Of a stretch of DNA of 6,362 nt, positions 5,488 to 6,362 are shown one piece after another. The stretch is taken from NCBI GenBank assembly GCA_936943465.1, contig CAKZJN010000105.1:1-6362 (forward strand), in the 5' to 3' direction. The notes under the pieces were generated by a model, which saw only the letters and a program-made list of their open reading frames with translations, was not told the origin of the DNA and searched no databases. The position numbers and the translations under genes are program-made. Numbering within the stretch: the first letter of the stretch is position 1; each line of letters opens with the position of its first letter. The DNA comes from an uncultured Rhodoferax sp. GTDB taxonomy: Bacteria; Pseudomonadota; Gammaproteobacteria; Burkholderiales; Burkholderiaceae_C.

Positions 5488-6362
5488 GCGAACAAAAAGT
5501 TAGCGCCACCCCATCGCAGTTTGTCGGCCTTCTCAGCGAGGCCAAAGACCACGCCAGCGTGCAGAACCTGCCGATGGTGGAGCCACTGCAAAAAATTCTG
5601 GAACTCGACAACGCGCAATTCCTCAGCGAAATGAGCAAGCGCGTGGGCCTGCCAGTGGTCACCATGTCGCAGATCAATGCCATGCAAATGGCGCTCGACG
5701 TGGTGCCCTTCCGTGACATGGCTCGGCGCGAGTGCTTGCTGCTCAAAGACGCAGCCGGACAGTTCGTGCTGGTGATTTCCGACCCGTTTGACCAGAAGCT
5801 GCGCCAGTGGGCCGACGCCAACCTGGACTTCTACTACGCGAAGTTCATTTGCCACCGCAGTGACATCCTGGCGTATCTGACGCGCCAGGAAAAAGGCCTG
5901 CGCGCGATGGAGTCGCTGGAGTCCACCGAAGACCTCGGCGCTCCCCTGCCCGGCGGCGATGGTGCGGTGGAAGAACTGAGCTACCGCTCAATTACCGAAG
6001 ACGGCAGCCCGGTCGTCAAGTTCGTTAACTCCACCATTTTTGACGCCCTGCAGGCCAGCGCCAGCGACATTCACATGGAGTCGGTGGGCTCGGGCATGGT
6101 GATCAAGTACCGGGTGGACGGCGTGCTGAGCACGGTGGGCTCGGTGTCGACGGCCGAACTGGCCGAGCAGACCATTTCGCGTATCAAGGTGATGTCGGAG
6201 CTCGACATTTCCGAGCGCCGCGTGCCGCAGGACGGCCGCTTCCGTGTGAGCCTGCAAGGCCGCCTGATTGACCTGCGGGTGTCCATCATCCCGAGCATCC
6301 ACGGCGAAGATGCGGTGCTGCGTATTCTGGACAAGCAGTCGCTCTCCGACCAGATGAAGGGG
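5484..6362 (+). CDS. gspE: Type II secretion ATPase GspE, 3'-truncated by window
   Basis: The first 293 residues of a GspE/PulE-type secretion ATPase, the cytoplasmic hexameric motor for pseudopilus assembly. ATG 5484 overlaps the gspF stop (ATGA), so translation is probably coupled. The frame stays open to the last base. Residues 1 to about 130 form the N-terminal domain that docks on the inner-membrane platform (LSEMSKRVGLPVV, VVPFRDMA, VLVISDPFD). A linker at about 135-165 is followed by the N2 core with VVKFVNS, ASDIHME (192-199), YRVDG (209-213), RIKVMSELDISERRVPQDGR (233-252) and the LRVS / HGEDAVLRILD region (264-284). Walker A, the Asp box, Walker B and any zinc-binding tetracysteine would come after the window end, so integrity of the active site cannot be judged. 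PilB is the main alternative; adjacency to gspG and gspF favours GspE. Confidence 0.93.
   Translation, partial: MSEQKVSATPSQFVGLLSEAKDHASVQNLPMVEPLQKILELDNAQFLSEMSKRVGLPVVTMSQINAMQMALDVVPFRDMARRECLLLKDAAGQFVLVISDPFDQKLRQWADANLDFYYAKFICHRSDILAYLTRQEKGLRAMESLESTEDLGAPLPGGDGAVEELSYRSITEDGSPVVKFVNSTIFDALQASASDIHMESVGSGMVIKYRVDGVLSTVGSVSTAELAEQTISRIKVMSELDISERRVPQDGRFRVSLQGRLIDLRVSIIPSIHGEDAVLRILDKQSLSDQMKG

Noticed and set aside
1..6362. CRISPR arrays, tRNA or rRNA genes, insertion sequences
   Set aside because: I saw no regularly spaced repeats, no tRNA-like or rRNA sequence, and no transposase or terminal inverted repeats.

Overview
The window looks like chromosomal DNA of a betaproteobacterium of the order Burkholderiales, in the Comamonadaceae / Leptothrix / Rhodoferax neighbourhood. 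This rests on moderately high G+C, strong G/C preference at third codon positions, and the type of genes present; it is an inference, not a search result. All convincing genes are on the + strand. The many long ORFs on the other frames are shadows of these genes.

Layout. (1) 1-609: the 3' part of an FKBP-type peptidyl-prolyl isomerase whose start lies before the window. (2) 606-2480: overlapping it by four bases (GTGA), an exported c-type cytochrome (CTNCH haem site) fused to a periplasmic-binding-protein-like domain. (3) 2481-2634: a non-coding gap with an AT-rich patch and a clear ribosome binding site. (4) 2635-2859: a small exported two-cysteine protein with one PsiF-type repeat, followed by a hairpin. 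(5) 2884-3116: a second non-coding gap. (6) 3117-3824: a Sco1/SenC-type copper chaperone with a His/Met-rich N-terminus. (7) 3828-6362: three type II secretion genes in the order gspG (pseudopilin), gspF (inner-membrane platform) and gspE (ATPase, cut by the window end before its Walker A motif).

How the genes may work together. An FKBP isomerase gene followed by a c-type cytochrome gene is the arrangement I recall for mofB and mofC, downstream of the giant multicopper oxidase gene mofA in the manganese oxidiser Leptothrix discophora. Here the pair is followed by a copper chaperone gene that sits only three bases before a type II secretion pseudopilin gene. Together this suggests a locus for folding (FKBP), copper loading (Sco), electron transfer (cytochrome) and export across the outer membrane (Gsp-like machine) of a large copper enzyme, which I predict is encoded just upstream of base 1. 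An atypical type II system exporting a multicopper protein has been described in Geobacter sulfurreducens (OxpG/OmpB), which gives a functional parallel. The multicopper oxidase itself is not in the window, so this is a testable hypothesis.
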